Source of the DNA: Protea cynaroides
Taxonomy: Eukaryota; Streptophyta; Magnoliopsida; Proteales; Proteaceae
DNA length: 64,000 bases
Direction of reading: 5' to 3'
NCBI GenBank assembly: GCA_028583415.1
Contig: CM053275.1
Span: 3,827,040-3,891,039 of the forward strand
In this document: one piece after another, positions 40,174 to 51,788 of the stretch
Layout of the letters: every line of letters starts with the position of its first letter
Numbering within the stretch: the first letter of the stretch is position 1
Position numbers and translations under genes: made by a program
The notes under the pieces: model-generated
What the model saw: the letters and a program-made list of their open reading frames with translations, nothing else
What the model was told of the DNA's origin: nothing
Databases searched by the model: none

Positions 40174-40421
40174 CACCAAACTATCGCTCAACTTCATCTC
40201 ATACTGCTCTTGAGAAAACACTCACAGAAAATATGATTGAATGAATACATTGCCTTCAAACATAAACTCACAACAAATATGATTGAATGAATGAATTCAC
40301 AGAAAATTCAGTGACTGTCATCTACTGTACGCATATACCAATATATCGGTATATGTGCACAGTAAACTATTGGCACTAGGCTTTCTCATGCCAACATGAG
40401 GGACATGAGAGGATTTCTATT

Positions 40422-40648
40422 GTGTTTGTTTGATAAGAATAAAAATTCTTGCAAATTCTTATAATTCTGAAAAAATAAATATCTTGGGTTCTTTCAACCC
40501 CGTTGCATTTTATTAATCAAGTTCTAAAAAATAAAGATTGTGACATTGTCCCAATAATACAAATGACAATGATCGGGAATTGGAGTTGAAACGTTGCGAA
40601 TGATATTAAATTATCTGTACTTTTGAAGAAGGAATCATTTCATCAAGA
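40422..40648. other. Short spacer before the tRNA gene
   Basis: AT-rich; nothing recognised. Confidence 0.4.
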
Positions 40649-40730
40649 GTCGCTTTGGCCGAGTGGTTAAGGCGTGTGCCTGCTAAGTACATGGGGTTTC
40701 CCCGCGAGAGTTCGAATCTCTCAGGCGACG
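40649..40730 (+). tRNA. trnS-GCU: tRNA-Ser (anticodon GCU)
   Basis: 82 nt, no intron. Acceptor GTCGCTT pairs with AGGCGAC (40723-40729), discriminator G. D arm GCC...GGC, anticodon stem TGTGC/GTACA with loop CTGCTAA (anticodon GCT at 40682-40684). A long variable arm (GGGGTTTCCCC) makes it class II, and the T arm is GAGAG-TTCGAAT-CTCTC. Internal A box (TGGCCGAGTGG) and B box (AGTTCGAATCT) are intact. A T-run at 40740-40748 is a good Pol III terminator. CCA is not encoded, as expected for a nuclear gene. Confidence 0.97.
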
Positions 40731-40739
40731 TATGAATTA

Positions 40740-40748
40740 ATTTTTTTT
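40740..40748 (+). terminator. Pol III terminator of tRNA-Ser
   Basis: Run of nine T starting 10 nt after the tRNA end. Confidence 0.75.
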
Positions 40749-41784
40749 CCTCCGAATGTGGTCATCCATCGTTGTCCACAAGCCGGTCGACAGTTTGAGA
40801 CAACTGACCTTACCTGTTGAAGGCCGTGGCTTATCGCGTGTCAACAGTGAATGGATCAAACAGGGGAGTTGGGGACTGTCGTTTGTCAAGAATCCACTAA
40901 GTTGGGTTGGAGAAAAATTCGTGGAATCTCTCCATCCAAATCCATCATGATCCTCGTCGCCCTCACTGGGTCTGTCTATCCACCTTGAAAACGACTTCTT
41001 CAAAGCATTCCAAAGAAATGGAGTCGCTGCACTCTTGTTCTTTTTTGTATATATATTTTTTCTTTAATTCTACGAGAGAAAGAGGTAGGAAGATGCAGCA
41101 TCAAGAGTCAGTGAGATTTATCAATACGTCACCTGAGAGGTTGATGCAGCAAGAGGTAGGAAGATGCAGCATCAAGTGTCAATGAGATTTATTAATTTTG
41201 TGATTTATTAAAATTAATAAAATTCGTATTAATAAATCTCATTGCCTTTCAGGCGACGTATTAATGAAATTAATGAAATTCGTTGAATTCATCATCCACT
41301 TTCTGTGTCGGAATGAATGAAATTCAGGCGAGGTTGCTAAGAGGTAGGAAGATGCAGCATCAAGTGTCAATGAGATTTGTTCCAGACAGAAAGCGAGTCC
41401 AAGTGCGGTACAAGGTTAAGGACCAGGAGGGGAGGGCGGCTCCGATGAAGCAGAAGCAGAGTCCATTGATCTCTGTATTCATAATACTTTTTAATTTCTT
41501 AATTAATTATATCAAAAAATTATTTACTAGATCACTGAAATTAAGCACTTGAACCTATTTAACAAAAATTGGAGCATTTGAATTTGGATTTAGGCACGTG
41601 TGTTGTGCATCTTCACAATCACAGTCCAATCTTAGGATGCGTATTCACCATTATGATCAAATCTAGGTGCTGTTACTGTTATTCCCTCCAAGTATGAAAT
41701 TTCACCAAATGGGTAAGAATGTTGACCTCCTTCCTTGGTCATTAAGGAAATGGACTGCAGTCCATGTAATTTTCAAGAAACTTC
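40749..41784. repeat. Patchwork repeat region downstream of the tRNA
   Basis: Three copies of a unit beginning AAGAGGTAGGAAGATGCAGC lie at 41080-41125, 41151-41196 and 41339-41380. A perfect 16-nt inverted repeat (CAATGAGATTTATTAA 41180-41195, TTAATAAATCTCATTG 41229-41244) lies between copies. TTCAGGCGACGTA (41248-41260) repeats the tRNA 3' end with its flank, and TTCAGGCGA recurs near 41323. An open frame at 41283-41552 shows no family I recognise. Confidence 0.6.
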
Positions 41785-43148
41785 GGGTGTGTTTGGTATC
41801 ATTTTTGTTTTTATTTTTTTGATAATTTTTTTTTTTTGTAAGTGTTTGGTATCATTTTCAAGTGTTGTTTATGAAAAGTAAAAATAAAAACAAGGCCCAG
41901 ACCTCTTTTTGATTTTTGGCCAAAAATGGTTTCTGGTGGTTTTTGCGGTAAAGTTTAATGATCACGTGGGTGTAAGTAAATTGGGGTAAACTGGTAATTT
42001 CTCATTCTAACATAAAATCCTCCTTGAAACCCTTAACCGAACATAACATCAATCACTCCCCTGCTTCCCTCCTCGCTTGCATCTTTTACATATTCATACC
42101 CATTTGTTTCCCTAGATAGACTTCTTTCCTCCTTGCAAACTTTGTGCTTCTTGCTTCATGAGTGATCAGGGTTTTGTTTCTGACATGAACTCCCACTAAA
42201 CTTGGTCTCAGTGCCTTGATTTCTTTAGTTTGAAATGGTGAAGAGTCTAATATGGGCAATTGCTGAGGATTTGGTACTTCACAGAGGAAGAATCTCCTCT
42301 TTATATTACCAATTGTTGAGAAGCCTTAACTCTCCAAGCTGCCACTAACTTTAGCCGCGATAATGGCCAAGAAAGTAGAGCAAGAAAGTAGAGTTCCGTA
42401 CCATCTTCATGCTATGTTCCAAGGAGAAATCCCTCTACAACATTGCAAACCTCATTGATGTTGCTGTGTACTCTCTCTCCCTTCTAAAGAAAGACGAAAT
42501 CCCAAATACATCCAATGACTGAGTAAATGCCTTCTGTTTTGAGTAAATACATCTAATTTCTTTCTTCCGTGCATTGAAATTATAACTTGTGCTTTCTTCT
42601 GCATTTTTTTTTTGGGGGGTAAATTGAAGAAAGAGACTGCATTGAGTCTTCTGTTTGGTAGCCTAGATCCTCTATTACTGTGTTAGAAAGCAAATCTAGG
42701 TAAATCTTAATTGTTTTGATTTGCTGATTTAGGCATACATTATTGGCGAACATGGGGAGGTGATTTGTCTCAAGGGCTATACCTCATGGGCGATTGGGTA
42801 CTCTGTAACTAGCCTTGCTCGAATAATACTCAGGGATCAGAGGAGGATTCACCCTATTTCAGTCCTCACGAAGGGCTTCTATGGGATGGATGGAGGAGAG
42901 AAGTTCTTGCGTTTGCCTGCTCATCTTGGTAGGGGAGTCATGGGTGTGACTAATGTGCACTTGACTAACAGAAAGTCCATCTCAAAGTTATTTTTAGACA
43001 TAAGAATACCAAATCTATTTCTCATACTATAATCTATTTTTTATTTTATTACCAAACAATATTTTATTTTTTTATCAAAAATGATTTTCAAAAATATTTT
43101 TTGATAAATAGACAAAAATCAAAAACAAAAATAATACCAAACACAGTC
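41785..43148. mobile_element. TIR element carrying a lactate dehydrogenase gene fragment (Pack-type)
   Basis: Left end GGGTGTGTTTGGTATCATTT and right end, read inward, GACTGTGTTTGGTATTATTT form inverted repeats that extend through a further TTGTTTTT. Subterminal GTGTTTGGTATCATTTT recurs at 41842. Flanks GAAACTTC (41777-41784) and TTAGCTTC (43149-43156) agree at 5/8, a possible eroded hAT-type duplication. The interior has a plus-strand LDH fragment (42733-42990) and no transposase. It ends about 110 bp from the phosphomannomutase stop codon. Class is uncertain (hAT or MULE). Confidence 0.7.
42733..42990 (+). pseudogene. L-lactate dehydrogenase fragment with internal deletion
   Basis: An acceptor-like TGCTGATTTAG precedes AYIIGEHG, which includes the catalytic His of LDH. 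The frame then jumps directly to VICLKGYTSWAIGYS, followed by LARIILRDQRRIHPISVL, KGFYGMDGGEKFLRLPA and MGVTNVHLT. About 45 residues between the HGD motif and the substrate-side helix are missing, and the C-terminal end is lost in the transposon's AT-rich tail. N-terminal NAD-binding exons are absent. It is a captured gene piece, not a working enzyme. The intron-like upstream sequence suggests capture from genomic DNA rather than from mRNA. Confidence 0.82.
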
Positions 43149-43261
43149 TTAGCTTCAGTTATAATTTTCTATTTTACAACAGTAGAAGAAATTCAAATTG
43201 ACAGTTTCACTAGTTCAAGAAATTTAACAGACAGACAGAGAACTGAAAAGTCACCATTAGC

Positions 43262-44014
43262 TCATAAATCTCCAACTTGTTTTGCAAGGAAGAGATCTGT
43301 GCACTGTTCTTCCGTATCCTCAGGACTGGTGACTGCACACAGAATGTGAAAAAAAAAATTCTAATCAAATTCTGTGCAAGATCTTCACCTTTTTCTTTTT
43401 TTTTTATTGGGGGGGGTACAGTAGAGGCCAAAATGGAGTTGCAACTTTCAAAATATGCAACTGACTATTCTAATATTCAGTTACAGAAATTCAATATTAT
43501 AGTGTCAATCGTGGGGCTATTTTTGTGATGATTTCACTTCTAGAGAAGCTAACCATACATTACCTATCAGAAAAAGAACAAAAAAACGAAGCTAACCCTA
43601 CATTGGTTAGCCTTGATATTTCACTTTTTGGTGCATCACAAACATGATGTGGCCAGTCATTATCATCATCGTATGCTTTATTAACTACTTATATTTTTCT
43701 TCTCCTTCCCAGATAAGAATGACATTTAATGGCAGCATTCAATTTTAGAAGCAAAGTGAAATCAAGTAGGCACTTCTCATTTACAAACAATTCCTGCTTA
43801 GATTTAGAAGTCACTTTTAAAGATGAAATATTTGAGTTTCAAAACATAAGGAAGAAAGTATATCAGTTACTGTGTATCTCACCAATGAACTTCTGACAAT
43901 CAAGAAGCCAATGTACTGGGGGCAAGAAATAGATTCTGTGAATGCTAACAAGTATGGTGACAGTTGGAGATTTGTCTGCCTGTTCAAATTATGTTTTCTT
44001 CTTCTTCTCTTTTT

Positions 44015-44045
<31 letters not shown>

Positions 44046-47000
44046 TTTTTATTTTTTATGGGGAGTGGGGGGTTCAGAATTATAGTGATTGTTGGAAGTT
44101 GGCATTCCGCAGCTTACAACCATAAATCAGGCACAATAAAATGTGTGGTGCAACCCTGCTTAATTTGTGTTTGACTGGGGTTGTGTTATAGTTGACTCAA
44201 AATCATTGTTGTGATAAACAAAAAGTTTATGCTTCATAGTTTTGGTACAATACATGTAATATATTCTACAGAAACATGTTCCAGAAAGTAAGAATTCAAG
44301 GTATAGCATTTGAGACTATGAAAAACCCTAGAAATAAATTGGAAGAAATCTCCGTAACGCATTTGGCTATGTTACCTTCATGTGGAAGAGAAAACATGAA
44401 AGGATATGTCCATTAAGACACTTGATATGAGAGCTAACCTGTGTGACCCACTGTTCGGTCAGATTCATAAATTTCATAGTCATTTCCTCCCTGGAAAAAA
44501 TAAAATAAATAATTTAACTTCTCAAGCTGAATGAATGTTACTAGAAAAAGTATGAAAAGAATGAGAATGGGAACAAGCAAACATCATGACACCCTCTCCT
44601 TTAACTCCCTTTTTTCTCTCTCTCAAATAGAAAGAGAGATTCATGTTTGGAAAGATTGCCACTCCAAAAGGAAAAGAAAAATAACCTTGTAAGTTTTGTC
44701 CCCAAAGAAGTGGATTTCCTGAAAATCACCAAGGTACCTTAAGCAGTATGTTTTGTCCCATCCATTGGGGAAAACCTGTCATATGAACTTTGCTGATTAA
44801 ATTATACAGATTTTCTTTTAGTAATCAACATTCAACTTTACATATTTTTTCTGTATGTCCTTTAGCTATTCAAGAACCACAAATGCAGGGACCAAGATCA
44901 GCATTCACTCACATCGAAACTAATCTGTCCTCCAATGGAGTATGTCAGATTAAGGTGAGCAAACTTCACTCTGAGCACAGAAATCATTTTTGACCGAATA
45001 TTGTGCACCTGAATAGATTATGGTCCCATTCAATCAACCTGATGATAAGATTTCTTGTAACCAAAAATGTAAAATAAATCATGTTAGTGTATTATATACC
45101 TTATCATACTTTTCAAACTCAACACGCTCTTCTTGACTGCAATTTCTTCCTATTGGTGATACATTAAGCATCCCACTCCGGAACTCAATGAATGTTCCCC
45201 TGGAAAAGCGATTGAAAGAAAGAATATTATTTTAAGCTTGACGCGTTGACCTAACTTGAAAAAGAAAGGTTTTTCAAATTTCGCTAACCTCTTTAATGGG
45301 ATATCCAAGTCCGCTATATAATGAAGTGTAAAATTAATTAATTCCTGCATCCACAAAAATAGACAATGGCAATAATAAATTCAAGCAAAAGTTTGCAATC
45401 ATTGACAAACCCATAGTTACAAAGAGGAAATCTAGGTGTATATTCTCAGAGGACACTAAAAGGTGCCTACCCAAGGAATACTTCCTGCAAGTTGCATACA
45501 AGCAACCAAATGGACCATTCACTTCATGAAGTCTTGGATATCCCTAGTGACACAACCAGTTGACTGAACCATATGTTGCCATTTTCCCCCAGAACTGATC
45601 GTGACTGTGTGAAGTCAAGATAGTGGTAGGTTGGGTAGCCGTGATCAATTGATGGTTCAGTCTAACTTTCATTGGTTGCACCTATACATGTGTTGAATTT
45701 GCAATTTGTAGACCCACTTATGATGGTTCACCTGAGAGGTAACTTTTTCCTCCATTTACAAATACTAAAAAGGGTGCCTGCAGGTCGCAAGGTAATGAGC
45801 CTAACCTTTAGTATTTCTTCTCCAAGCAATGACTTTAAGCTCTGCAGAACAAAAGGAATCCAATTGCAAGGTCAAGAGGGATCAATATGATTAACTAGAT
45901 CCAGAAAACTAAAAAGAAAGATCAATATGATTAACTAGATCTAGAAAACTAAAATTAAAATTTCTATTAACAAGGATACAGTACCTGAGTACCAATAAGC
46001 TTCCCATCTTTGTGGGCCACAAGACCATTTTCAGAAAACACATAATCATAGTCATCAATAACTGCAAGAAATCCATACAGACAAATAACTGCATTACAAG
46101 ATATTTTTCACGAGGTTTACAAGTAAAAGATAGTGGCTTTAGTGGCTAGGTATTTATCTGAAGATCTCTCAAGAACTATGCCTAATGAAATGGTAAAAAA
46201 AAATGGAGTTTAGTTTAAGTAGGTTGATTGTGTGAAGCGGAGAAAATGTCACAAGACTTGGGTAAACTAAATCTCATAGCTTGAGTTGAATCAAGTGGAT
46301 CCTGTTACTAGTTCAATCTCAATTCTATAGATCAAAATAATGAATCATATAATTGAAGAAGGATTGAAGGGAAAAGTTTAAAGAAAAATGCCTATCTTAT
46401 GAACTGGTTTTTGAATGCAAATAGCAATTTCAATTTCATATTCTTCCGAGTGTTATGAATGCTTTACATAGTGTATTATTATGAGTCAGATGATATTTCA
46501 TGTAAAAGTTGGACAAGGGAAAACAAAATATGGATGACTTGGGCCTCTACTTATTTCCTGACTTGGGCCTCTACTTATTTCCATTCTACTTTTCATATTT
46601 TTATATCCATTATTTTCTTTAACTGATATTCAAATGCAGAACTTTGTCCATGTTTCAACATTCCCTTTCCTTTTCTCAGTTTGAGGAAAAAGAAAAATAA
46701 AGAAACGAATTTCCCAACTTGTGTCAAGTGATGTATTGTTCTCTATTATAATATGAATAGTTATGAGGATGCTAAATCATCTATTGTTCTCTACTATTCA
46801 TACATTGGATCTAAAATAATAAAACACTTGTTTGCCAGCTAATCTTCTCCCCCGACACCATTTTTGAAAATGCAATCAAAGAGGAGAAATTTTTTTTTTC
46901 TTTCTTCAAAAGAAAATCTCATAAACAACTGCAAGAGCAGGCCTTCAAAAACTTTTCAAAGCTGCAGTCTTCAGTAACACATATTTATTCACTTGATCCA

Positions 47001-48410
47001 AAAACATTTCTCCCTCTTTACGAGGCTAACAACTGATATCTAAGCAAAGAAAGTGTATGGAGACTAGCATAAGATGGTAACAGTGCACAATCCACAAGAA
47101 TGAGATACCCCGACCCCCCCCTCCTTCCTCTAACAAAAAAAAAGGTCCAAACAAAGCTGACAGAGGCAAAGTAGCTCCCACCTCTGTTGGAGGTGCATCC
47201 ATGCTCCTCAATAGTTATCTAAAAATAACCAATAAGTAATAAATAGTAAAAGTAACAACACAATTAAGATAAAGCGCTTGATTCTACTTCATATTTTATA
47301 CTTCCAAAGAGAACTGTTAATTGGACAAAGAAAAAAAATCTTTTGAAGAAAAAATTGTTGTGTCGACATTTGAAATGAAGCTTTAATGAGAGAATCCAAA
47401 CTCTAGTATTGGTTGCTCGAAAATATGAAAACCAATAAAATCCTAATTTTCTGGATTCCTTTTCATTACTTTACATACACGTGAAAATTCAGTGCCTGGT
47501 ATACTGACCTGTCTTGCCAAGCTGCTCTGATATCTTAACAAGATCTGATCCTCCAACAATCCCAACTGTAACAACCTGCCATCAAAAGAAAGCAGTTAAC
47601 ACTTGAGAAAGGGATGTACTCAAGAATGATATCCACAAAAAGAATCCAAATACAGAAAGAGGAATCGTGATATCATGGAAATTCTATTCGAATGAAACAT
47701 AGTGTTAATTGAATACCTCTCGAAGTTTCTGCATGAAATCTAACATCTTTGGAGTCACCACCTGGGATTGAGAAAGATAAATGAATAAGACGACCGCCAG
47801 AATCATTACCAATATTCTGTACATTTCAAAGAGAATTTAGACAACTCAACTATTAAATACAGCTTGACCCAACCCAAATAATGAGATAGCAAAATCCAGT
47901 TAAGAAAAGATGGTTGTTTTGCACCCTTTTATTAGGCACTGTCTGAGTTACTGAGCCGAACTACCTTTTATGACGTCGTTAGCTAACTCACACCAATAAA
48001 AAAAACTGGTAATTTTTTCCTTCTGATTGATTTACCAGTCCAAGTCACTTATTGATTCAGATAAATTGGCCTGTACAAGCCAAGAGTGGGCTATGTCGTG
48101 TTCATGAACACAACTGAGACAGATCATATGTAGTTCCGATTCCTCAAAAAAAAATTCAAAGATCAGCATATATGTCATACTTAGTTGTGATTAATTTGCA
48201 GAAGAACACTAAACTTAAAATCGTTTGGATGTCGGTAAACTAAAAGGATGGAACATCTAACTTAACAAATTAAATTGCAATTTGTCATATGAATCAAGTC
48301 ACATAACTGCTTACAAAGAGAACAAGCATCAGAAATTATACCTTTCTTGGAGCTGTAAGTGTTCCATCGACATCAAATAAAGCAATTAAACCCGGCTTCC
48401 TCATAGCCAT
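43262..48410 (-). CDS. PMM: Phosphomannomutase (PMM)
   Basis: Eleven exons join in phase: 48342-48410, 47717-47761, 47509-47575, 45985-46061, 45806-45841, 45289-45344, 45100-45199, 44913-45008, 44686-44775, 44439-44490 and 43262-43332. The product is 252 residues, family length. It converts mannose-6-phosphate to mannose-1-phosphate for GDP-mannose, ascorbate and glycan synthesis in the cytosol. The HAD nucleophile motif is DVDGT (13-17). Other family marks: [66 protein letters not shown] (129-142), [19 protein letters not shown] (203-212) and [10 protein letters not shown]. All donors are GT and acceptors AG. Intron 10 holds an (ATTT)n tract near 44009-44045. A Pack-type TIR element sits directly downstream with its LDH piece antisense to PMM. 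Confidence 0.96.
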
Positions 48411-49145
48411 TGTTATCAATAAATCCTGAAACCAATATAACAAACTATCAATCTCTTAAAAAAAAATATCGTCAAACAGTTGGCATGCAACAGCTAAAAA
48501 CTGAACAGGTATGAATCTGAAACCAGCGGGATCAACAAGTTTGGCCAATTACAGAACCAACCAATGAGCTTGCATTGGTGCATGCGAACCCGGAGACAAA
48601 GTATCGATCCAGTTCAGGTTGGTTCCCACGCACCGATCCAACTCTTCATTCGGAAAAAAATTATGTCCTTCTAGGTGACCAACTAAGACGATCTACCAAT
48701 TGCTTAAAAACAGAGTTGTTTATGACCATAGGTACCGTTAGCAATGCAGAGGAGAAGACAGGAAAAAGAATAAAACTAGGAAACCCAACTCGGAAAGGCG
48801 GAAACATCAATTAAGAGCTAATTCTAGATAGAGATCTACATCAAAAGCTAAAAAATTAATGACAAAGAACAGGTAAAAGGAAAAAGATATGAAGAACCGA
48901 TTACCTATAAACAAGTTGTGACAAATCAAGTAGGTTGGAGTTAAATCCTCCCCAATAAATTGATGGTTTCCTCTGCACTGAAGTTCAGAGAAATAGTTTG
49001 CAGATATTATGGAATAGCCGGGGAGTTCCAACTTCCCGGGGCGATATGTTATATTAATATCGAAGTTCTCATCCAGAGAGAGTGTATCTCAGGACTCGAA
49101 GTCCTTTGGAGGATTGGGTCACCCTGGCTAAACCGAAGATAGACC
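48411..49145. other. PMM upstream region
   Basis: Probable 5' UTR and promoter; no TATA box or leader intron can be fixed. A foldback element begins at 49146, about 735 bp upstream of the ATG. Confidence 0.4.
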
Positions 49146-49303
49146 GAATTCAAATCGCCTCCTCATAGGGGTTCTGGAGAAGACTGACTTATGCACCTAC
49201 TGGGATGGAGGGTTTGGATCTAATCGACGCCCACGTGTCGTCTGATATCTGCTAGTGTAGCCGAATCTCCTCCCGAACCCCTTGAAAGAGACAATTTGGA
49301 TCC
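49146..49303. mobile_element. Foldback-family element D, upstream of PMM
   Basis: 158 bp. Left end GAATTCAAATCGCCTCCTC, right end GAAAGAGACAATTTGGATCC. Flanked by AGATAGACC (49137-49145) and AGATAAACC (49304-49312), 8/9. Contains GCCCACGTGTCG (G-box core) and partial inverted arms (GGGGTTCTGGAG / CTCCTCCCGAACCCC). Confidence 0.8.
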
Positions 49304-50592
49304 AGATAAACCTAAACTTCTGAAAGACTCAACCAATCCGTCCAGACCGGATCACCTACACGTAGGTAGAAGAGTGTCCAACATGGCAACACCCCAAGAG
49401 CAAATCCACTGGGATCTAATTTTTTATTCCCTTTTGGAGATTGCCTTTTTTTTTTTTCATTTTATTACCTTCTATTTTAATGGATAGGAAAAACTTTTTT
49501 TTTTTTGGTAAAAGCAAAATTCATTCAATCAACAAACGGGTTACAGCCATGGCCTTTGCCTTACAAAGATCTGGAAGCCAGGGAGGGGGAGATAGGCTAG
49601 TGAATCGTCCCCATAGAATTCCCCGCCTTCCTGGCTAAGGTATGAGCTACTACTATGTTAGCATCCCCAAAAATAGAAGCAAAAGAATTCGACTGACAGA
49701 GAGAGGCAAGAGACAGGGTATCCTCCCTCGTAGGAAAGACCTCATACAAGCACGGAAGAGAAGGGTTTAAGATACAGTGGATCAATGCATCGCAATCTGA
49801 TTCCACAATCAGGTTATAGAAAACCTCGCTGGTAGCAATCTGAAGCACCTTCTGGATAGCCAATACCTCTCCCATGATAGCCGAAGAGATAGCCACCTCT
49901 TGAGAAACCGCTCTAAGCGAGTTGCCTTCTGAGTCCCCGAATATTAGGCCAATGCTTCCAATAGCAGATTCCTCATAGAAACGCAGCATCCAAATTGATT
50001 TTGACAATACCCAAAGGAGGGGAAAGCCAAACTCTATTGCCATTAATTTTTGATATCAGCAGTAGAGTTAATCAAAGGTCGCAAAGATTTAGAAAATTCC
50101 TCAAAAGAAAGAGATGCTTTGTGGATCACCTCCATCGGGCAGTCAGACTCCAAGTCTTGGTTCGATAATAAAGGTCATTTGCGATTTCCAGAGGTACCAA
50201 TCGATAAAGGACGCAAAGGCCCAAGTTCTTATAGCAACAGATTTAGAGGAACTGAAAAGGAAATCCCAGCTAAGAATCCATTGGAATAATTTAATATCTT
50301 TGTGAAAGCTGAACCAAACCATACTCCCCCTTGGCAAAAGGACAATGTAATAGAATATGGTCAATAGATTCAATAGTTGCCCCACATCGCTTACATAATG
50401 CGTCAAGAGGAATCTGTCTATGCAGAAGCTCTTCACCCTAAGCCAGCCCTGCGCACAAGCACGCCACAAAAAGGATTTATCTTAGGCATACCATATACGT
50501 TTCCATGCCGATTTAAGGGACCACCTCCACGAGTTGGAATAAGAAGAAGAAGCACAGTTGTTATTGGGTTCCTTCAGAAAATTAGAGACAAT

Positions 50593-51159
50593 TAGGGTTG
50601 CAACAGGGTCGGGTTGGGTCGAATTTTTCAAAATCCTAACCCTAACTCTGGCTATTTAAATTTAACCCTAACCCAACCCAACCCTGTTAGGGTTAGAAAA
50701 TATACAATCCTAACCCTGACCCTAGCAGGGTTGAGCCTAACTCTAACCTATCTTGATTGACCCTGACAGGACCGGGTTGGACTGGGTTAACCCTGATTAA
50801 CCCTGATTTAGGGTTGGAATGACCCTGATTGCCCATAAACATACAACAAATTGTCAAATAACATATATATAACAATTATAACTTAAAGATATAACAAATA
50901 CAAATATATATATATATATATATATAAATACATATATAATATATATAATAAAAAAATATATAAAAAAATAATATATAAAAGTCGGGCTGGGTTGGGCTCA
51001 ACCCAGGGGATCAACCCTAACCCAACCCAATCCTGCCAGGGTTTATCAAAATTTGAACCCTAACCCAACCCTATCAGGGTTTGGGCCGGGTTTAACCCTG
51101 TTAGGGTTCAAGGCGGGTTTGGGCAGGTTCGGGTTGTCAGGGTAAAACTTACACCCCTA
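50593..51159. mobile_element. hAT-like MITE rich in AACCCTA/GGGTTGG motifs
   Basis: 567 bp. Ends TAGGGTTGCAA and TTACACCCCTA are inverted. Flanks GAGACAAT (50585-50592) and GAGATAAG (51160-51167) agree at 6/8, as for a hAT 8-bp duplication. Body made of degenerate AACCCTAACCC-type words around an AT-rich core with (TA)n at about 50900-50926. It interrupts the LINE zinc-binding domain. Confidence 0.72.
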
Positions 51160-51788
51160 GAGATAAGGTGACAAGCCGACTTGACAGAAAATCTACCATG
51201 TTTATTTCCCCTCCAGATAAGCCAGTCCTCATGAGGATAAATTCTAAGAGGAATTTTGAGAATGGCCTCCTTACTTTCCTGCGAAAAGAGTTGATCCAAA
51301 ATATCCACATTCCAAATCCAGTTAAAGTGATCAATAAGATCCGAAACCAAATTAAATTGGCAATCTGCGGGCTTAGGGGTGTTAAGCTTAAATCCTGGAA
51401 AGGAAGGGATCCATTGATCCTCCCAAATTCGAATTTTGTTTCCATAACCAACTTGCCATAATAGATCCATAATCAGGAACTTCCATCCTTCTAAAAGACG
51501 TCTTCCAGCCATGATGGTCGATTACCAAGATGAGCATTAAGGAAATCAGTTTTGGGGAAATAAATGGATTTAATGAAAAACCCCAGAAGGACAATGGAGA
51601 GGACCAAAGGCGCCAAGCCATTCTAGTAAGAAAGGCCAGATTTTGTATAAGAGGGTCACGAAGGCCAAGACCCCCATTCTCCTTGGATTTGCATAGCCTG
51701 GTCCATGAAACTTAGTGAATATCCTTCTTATGATTACCATTGTACCAAAAGAAATTAGCAACGGCTTTCCTAAACTGAATTGATAGTT

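Larger units (their letters stand above)
38556..40330 (-). mobile_element. 5'-truncated LINE (RNase H and zf-RVT remnant)
   Basis: Starts at its poly-A tail (T-run 38556-38577) and reads leftward. RNase H is seen as KLNTDGRSLGNPGHAGVGGV and RSIWLELDSIATI (38833-39345), preceded by RVALVLVRKHIKRGC. The upstream part (ELFEWWRSKRRVVSLRKIWL, 39580-39655) is separated by the foldback insert, and the region beyond 39686 by the TRIM. Its upstream end near 40.2-40.3 kb is not exact. Confidence 0.75.
38505..40421. mobile_element. Foldback-family element B, host of three later insertions
   Basis: The ends GGATTCAAATCCTCTC (38505) and GAGAGGATTTCTATT (to 40421) are inverted. Subterminal CCTTATGTTGGCATGAGGAA and TTTCTCATGCCAACATGAGG also pair. 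A perfect 9-bp target duplication GTGTTTGTT flanks it (38496-38504, 40422-40430). The interior is a LINE piece (minus), which in turn holds a foldback element (about 39338-39560) and a TRIM (39687-40173). Confidence 0.82.

Noticed and set aside
41283..41552. 89-codon open frame near the tRNA repeats
   Set aside because: Overlaps a repeated unit, no domain recognised; the codons before the unit are repeat sequence.
42160..42530. Possible second captured gene fragment in the Pack-type element
   Set aside because: Short open stretches (for example HLHAMFQGEIPLYNIANLID) look protein-like, but I could not tie them to a family.
50593..51159. Interstitial telomeric repeat
   Set aside because: AACCCTA words are irregular, on both strands, and lie inside inverted ends with flanking duplication; a MITE explains it better.
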